Source: Chrysochromulina tobinii (lineage: Eukaryota > Haptophyta > Prymnesiales > Chrysochromulinaceae). Taken from it: a stretch of 27,952 nt of DNA. This document shows positions 25,001 through 27,952 of this stretch, piece by piece. Positions within the stretch are counted from its first letter, which is position 1; the number at the start of each line of letters is the position of its first letter. The translations under genes and the position numbers were made by a program. The stretch spans positions 1-27,952 of the forward strand of contig JWZX01002070.1 of NCBI GenBank assembly GCA_001275005.1. The letters run 5' to 3'. Below the pieces are notes generated by a model that was not told the DNA's origin, did no database searches, and worked only from the letters and a program-made list of their open reading frames with translations.

Positions 25001-27952
25001 AGCCGTCGTCGCGTGCAGCAAAGGGGCGGTAGTTGAGTGCGAGGCTGTTCATGCAGCCGGCCGGCGGCGGAGAGGGCGAGGGCGGCGGCGGCGAGGGCGG
25101 CGGCGGCGGCGGCGGAGAGGGCGAGGGCGGTGGCGGCGGCAAGGGCGGCGGGGAGGGCATCGTGCGGTAGACCATGCGGTAGACGTCGTAGGCGTCGCAG
25201 TTGTTGAGGGTCGTCGTGGTGCCGCAAAGGCCCGAGCCGCGGCAGCGGCCGTTGGGCGGGAGGATGACCGCGCCCACGGAGTAGGGGTTGGCGCAAATCG
25301 GCAAGGCCAGCATGGCCTGCGTGGTGGTCGGGCAGTTCGTCTCGGCCATCAGGCACATGCCGCAGCCGGCACCCGCGTCGCAGGCTGGAAGAGTCCGAGG
25401 GCCGCAGTCGGAGCAATCATTGCCGAGCGCGCACCATGCCAACTCGGCGCCCGGGCCACCGTCGTGGCACTCGCCGTCGGAGGCATAGGAGCACTCGTTG
25501 AGGCACACAATTCGCGTCGCGCCAACGGGCGGTCCCGCCGGCGGGGGCGGCGTGGGGGGATTCGGAGGCGAAGGCGGCGACGAAGGCGATGGGGGCGGCG
25601 AGGACGGCGGGGATGGCGGGGACGGCGGGTTGGGCGGCGCGGAGGGCGGATCGCCGATGATCTCGAAGTAGGTCGGAATGTTGCTGGCCACGTTGCCGAT
25701 GACGTTGCTGTACGTCCAGTTGGAGCGTGACATGATCGCCTGCCGAAGTACGCGGCGGGTGCCGATGTTCGTTCCGATGTAGGCCAAGTTATCCCAGTGG
25801 CCTATCCCAGGGCCAGGGGCGAATGCGCTGAAGCCATCCACGAGGGTCGAGGGAAGGTACGTGCGATCCGTGGGTGGGGTGATCGCAGTGCGCGGGCCGC
25901 AATCTGCGCAGTCAGTGCCGAGGGCGCAGGAGCCGAAATACTCGGTGCCGGGGCCGCCGTCGTCGCAGTCGCCGTCGGAGGCCCAGACGCACGTCTCGGA
26001 GCACGCATTCGGGACGTACCATCCCTCGGCGGTGTTGTCGATGCCGCAAAGCATGGTGGGATTGCTGGTGCGGTTGCCCACGTACGCGAGCAGCTGGTCG
26101 CCGAGGTCGCTGGCCGCGAGCACGCCGGTGAAGTTGGCAGCGGTGAGCACCGTGCCGGGGGGCACGTCGGAGACGCCGTTTCTGTACGTGAGGTGGGAGT
26201 CGCCTGGCCGGTCTCCAAACGGTCCGTTCACCGAGGTCCACGTGTCGTCGGTCACGTAGAGCGTCTCCGAGTAGCCCAGCGTCTTGAGGAGCAGCAGGCC
26301 AAAGTTGTCGGGGGCGTCCGTTCTCATCGCGACGAAGAGGCAGTCGCCCGGCATGAGCGGCGGCGGCGGCGGCGCGGCGGGAGGCGACGGTGGCGGCTTG
26401 GGGGGGCTGGGCGGCGGCGGCGGCGGCGGCGGTCTCGATGGCGGCGGTGGCGACAACGGAGGCGACAAGAGGGGCGGAGCCGATGGGGGCAGGTTGCCGA
26501 TGGTGTACCCGCCCGTTGGGATGACTGTCGAGAGTGCGAGGACGCCGACGTTGTTGTAATACCAGTTGGAACGGTTGCTGATGGCGGCCAGCAGCGTAGC
26601 GCGGGAGCCGGACGTGGGCGCCTCCTGGCCACCAATCGAGCGAGCGCGCGTGTCGTAGATCCACTGGTCGTAGACGCCGTAAAAGGTGGCGGAGTGGAAG
26701 TTGTTCCACACGCCAGCGGGCATGGCCGAGGAGCCTGGAATGGCGTTGAAGCTGCAACCCGTAGGAGACGCGACAGCACGGTTGCAGAAGCCGCACAGGA
26801 ACGTGGGGGCGGTCAGGGTGCCCCGGTAGATGATGATCTCATCTCCGCCGGCAGGAAGGAAGTTCCCCCAGCCCGTAAACTGGGCGCTGGTGAGGACGGA
26901 GCCGGCTCTCACCTGGGTGGTCGCCGTGTAGGTCACATGGGTCTCACCGGCGGCAAAGCCCGAGGCGCGGGGGCCGCAGTCGGTGCAGTCGGTGCCGTAA
27001 GCGCAGTCGAAAAACTCCGTGCCGGGGCCACCGTCGTCGCAGCCGCCGTCGGAGGCCCAGAAGCACGTCTCACCGCACCCCCCCGCAAGGTACGCAGCGT
27101 CGGTCGCTTTGAGGGAATCACCTGCGTTCAGGTGGTCGAAGAGCACGATTGCCCAGGTATCGGGGTCGTCGTGCTTCAGGTAGACGACGGCGCACTCGCC
27201 CTGATCCAGCAGCGGCGCGGCCGGTGGGAGCGGCGGAGGCGTAGACGGGGACGGCGGAGGCGGAGTCTTGGGCGAAGGCGGAGGATATTGCGGCGGCAGC
27301 GGCGGCGAGCGCGGCGGCGCCGGAGGGGGCGGAATCGCAGGCGGCGGCGACGGCGAAAACATCACGTAACGCGGGCCGCAGTCGGCGCAATCCGTGCCCA
27401 CAGCGCACAGCGCAAACTCGGAGCCCGGACCTCCGTCGTTGCACACGCCGTCAGATGCCGTGCCAAGACCGTCAGATTCAGGTGGTGGCGGTGGTGGCGG
27501 GCTCCGGGGTGGGGGCGGGCTCCGCGGAGGGAGGACGACGAAAGGCGGGGGCGGGCGCGGCGCGCGCGGGCCGCAATCTGCGCAGTCAGTGCCGAGGGCG
27601 CAGGAGCCGGAAAACTCGGTGCCGGGGCCGCCGTCGTCGCAGTCGCCGTCGGAGGCCCAGACGCACGTCTCGCCGCACAGAGACGAGGTGCCCTGCAATT
27701 GCCGGCGGCCCATGGCGGGCGGGGGCGGTGGTGCTTGCGGTGGGGAGGGCGGGCGGAGGCACGTGTTCGTGCACATGACCATCGTGTTCGGTGGGGCGGG
27801 CGAGGGAGGCGGGCATGTGCCGCACGAGGCCGGGCACCTGGTCCGCGCGGTGGCATAGGAAGCGCAAGCCGCCGGGGTTGTTGTAAAGTAGGTGCACGGC
27901 ACGGGGGCACCCGACGTGTAGCTCACGCCACTCCATTGTTGGTTCACACAGA
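22017..27952 (-). CDS. Receptor-like TKL protein kinase with modular ectodomain (5' partial)
   Basis: The frame is open through the right edge; about 1,977 residues are visible. From the N-terminal side: a ShK-like Cys segment (CTYF...CPASCGTC); five Cys modules (C..TC.WASDGDCDDGGPGTE...GTDCADCGPR); two copies of a ~230-residue domain (about 27203-26495 and 26350-25647); 15 repeats of GCxDxxAxNYNPxA..DNGSC type (25055-23810); a Pro-rich stalk; and a membrane helix (ILIAVIAACASVFVLAVVFV) at ~1470. The cytosolic part is a kinase with GTGAFG, CAIKK, HRDLKPGN, DFG, APE and DVWAFG all intact, so it should be active. SPPPP linkers join the modules. HRDLKPGN and the overall pattern fit the TKL group. 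Binding an external ligand or surface and signalling through the kinase is inferred. The Ser-rich C-terminal tail may be regulatory. No introns are apparent. Confidence 0.88.
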   Translation of the reverse strand, partial: CVNQQWSGVSYTSGAPVPCTYFTTTPAACASYATARTRCPASCGTCPPPSPAPPNTMVMCTNTCLRPPSPPQAPPPPPAMGRRQLQGTSSLCGETCVWASDGDCDDGGPGTEFSGSCALGTDCADCGPRAPRPPPPFVVLPPRSPPPPRSPPPPPPPESDGLGTASDGVCNDGGPGSEFALCAVGTDCADCGPRYVMFSPSPPPAIPPPPAPPRSPPLPPQYPPPSPKTPPPPSPSTPPPLPPAAPLLDQGECAVVYLKHDDPDTWAIVLFDHLNAGDSLKATDAAYLAGGCGETCFWASDGGCDDGGPGTEFFDCAYGTDCTDCGPRASGFAAGETHVTYTATTQVRAGSVLTSAQFTGWGNFLPAGGDEIIIYRGTLTAPTFLCGFCNRAVASPTGCSFNAIPGSSAMPAGVWNNFHSATFYGVYDQWIYDTRARSIGGQEAPTSGSRATLLAAISNRSNWYYNNVGVLALSTVIPTGGYTIGNLPPSAPPLLSPPLSPPPPSRPPPPPPPPSPPKPPPSPPAAPPPPPLMPGDCLFVAMRTDAPDNFGLLLLKTLGYSETLYVTDDTWTSVNGPFGDRPGDSHLTYRNGVSDVPPGTVLTAANFTGVLAASDLGDQLLAYVGNRTSNPTMLCGIDNTAEGWYVPNACSETCVWASDGDCDDGGPGTEYFGSCALGTDCADCGPRTAITPPTDRTYLPSTLVDGFSAFAPGPGIGHWDNLAYIGTNIGTRRVLRQAIMSRSNWTYSNVIGNVASNIPTYFEIIGDPPSAPPNPPSPPSPPSSPPPSPSSPPSPPNPPTPPPPAGPPVGATRIVCLNECSYASDGECHDGGPGAELAWCALGNDCSDCGPRTLPACDAGAGCGMCLMAETNCPTTTQAMLALPICANPYSVGAVILPPNGRCRGSGLCGTTTTLNNCDAYDVYRMVYRTMPSPPPLPPPPPSPSPPPPPPPSPPPPSPSPPPAGCMNSLALNYRPFAARDDGSCILGGCTDSRFPQYNPSANFDNGACPPFIPGCKNSAAANYAPGATVDPYNSCFFAYPGCMDSTKFNYNPSANVNSGCTPKIFGCIDSRASNYNPGFNTAGPPDCIFLGCKNSLDTRYFPLATISDGSCPNKLGCTDPTALNYNAIYNVQLNNSCSYGGCMAVGDPNYNAKNTFQIPGSCASSNASSGRRLEEEDAPGRRLQLSGCMDPVAISYSATSTSHNQAACSYHVLGCTLSTALNFIATATPGNSEASSSCIARVEGCMSPTALNYLSIANVVSTAAAPTPTSQGFACVYQVSGCMDSNATTYMPSATVNVQSACAYSIPGCLVNTARNYNPSATVNFASDCIYDVYGCPNSAANNYVANANMQLPCTFTIPGCMSPAASNYDSLATQDNGSCVVYSPPPRPPPPKPPPGTPSPPSPPPRPPPPPPPLLPPPSPLPPKHPPPSPSPPSPPPSPPAHPPSPPPPFLPANYGAGLGVPPAGNAKESTILIAVIAACASVFVLAVVFVAVYYMRTKKGKSAGRARTGVSKPTTELQALDAGGAKKDKYKPIPMDQITYADELGTGAFGVVYKCTFQATKCAIKKLHKKDERSDALATALMAEFHVMNALRHPNVLLTLGVAEDSIEGSRGIVMELMEASLADVLQLAAFEQYATWKGSLYSIASDVSNGMAYIHFNNMLHRDLKPGNVLLDAQWVAKIADFGTVFEEVDVKKAGSDGGDIQGTPPYMAPEIVKMGTYDKPVDVWAFGCMLAHMASKRPPYSWLTHIETPKQLLQVIASGEYSPLELMLESESTPEKIKQLAKQCCHPGPIMRPTFEQISGLISAAIGDCEDPRPVARIKNKRPLRTSLADTGGSDRSNSKDDYRPSSMDQSYRDKFKNRSKSAGGLEKSYRADAASSPSVRGSSMTTAEQEEPKASLFQTFSDTLLTTFTPGKAGSGGFGAAPPTPPKAEEESPRVQPAAPAFLSTFGLGDTLMATFTQGGAKPPASEEVDV
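25891..25998 (-). repeat. Cys-module DNA repeat, copy 1
   Basis: The 108 bp match 27565-27672 at 106 positions. They encode the DGDCDDGGPGTE...TDCADCGPR module that sits inside the second copy of the ~230-residue ectodomain domain. Confidence 0.9.
27565..27672 (-). repeat. Cys-module DNA repeat, copy 2
   Basis: It is the near-identical partner of 25891-25998, 1,674 bp away (558 codons). Here the module is followed by a Pro-rich linker and is not nested in another domain. Confidence 0.9.

Overview
The window looks like nuclear DNA from a microalga. It is very GC-rich, the genes are eukaryotic, and most have no introns or very few. The gene content includes a centrin-binding-type Sfi1 repeat protein, a DNA polymerase delta subunit, U-box proteins, and a transmembrane kinase with SPPPP-type linkers. 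Asn-Tyr-Asn and DGGPG cysteine modules with proline-rich linkers are typical of haptophyte-like algae. Haptophyte is my best guess, but the lineage is inferred and not proven from this window.

Layout: (1) 1-6112, plus strand, open at the left edge: a 1,709-residue fragment of a coiled-coil plus Sfi1-like repeat protein with eight exons and seven introns. The exons sum to 5,130 nt, exactly 1,710 codons with the stop. (2) 6769-8622 and 9014-10318, plus strand: two tandem paralogues with Sel1-like repeats, an Ala/Lys-rich coil and a C-terminal U-box. (3) 12971-10689, minus strand: a secreted-type Cys-, Gly/Asp- and Ser/Pro-rich protein. (4) 13230-15449, plus: a POLD3 (polymerase delta subunit 3) homologue. 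(5) 15892-16800, plus: a LigB-type class III extradiol dioxygenase-like protein. (6) 17112-18446, plus: a TauD/TfdA-type Fe(II)/2-oxoglutarate oxygenase. (7) 19936-19112, minus: an unidentified coiled-coil protein. (8) 21163-20747, minus: a small protein with an LNG...VKPENL-type domain and a C-terminal membrane segment. (9) 27952-22017, minus, open at the right edge: a receptor-like TKL kinase with a large modular ectodomain.

The genes do not form a pathway. The window is an ordinary mixed stretch of a eukaryotic genome.

The most notable signal is in the introns of the Sfi1-like gene. They fall into sequence-related families. Two of them (1905-1984 and 2091-2180) consist of a perfect 40-46 bp copy of the following exon plus a shared 44-45 bp acceptor-bearing element. 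Removing each restores one clean exon copy in frame. This looks like recent intron gain by an introner-like or tandem-duplication mechanism. Other introns in the gene carry 10-bp-period satellites and older exon copies. A second notable signal is a 31-bp near-identical segment shared by the POLD3 gene and the neighbouring, oppositely transcribed gene.
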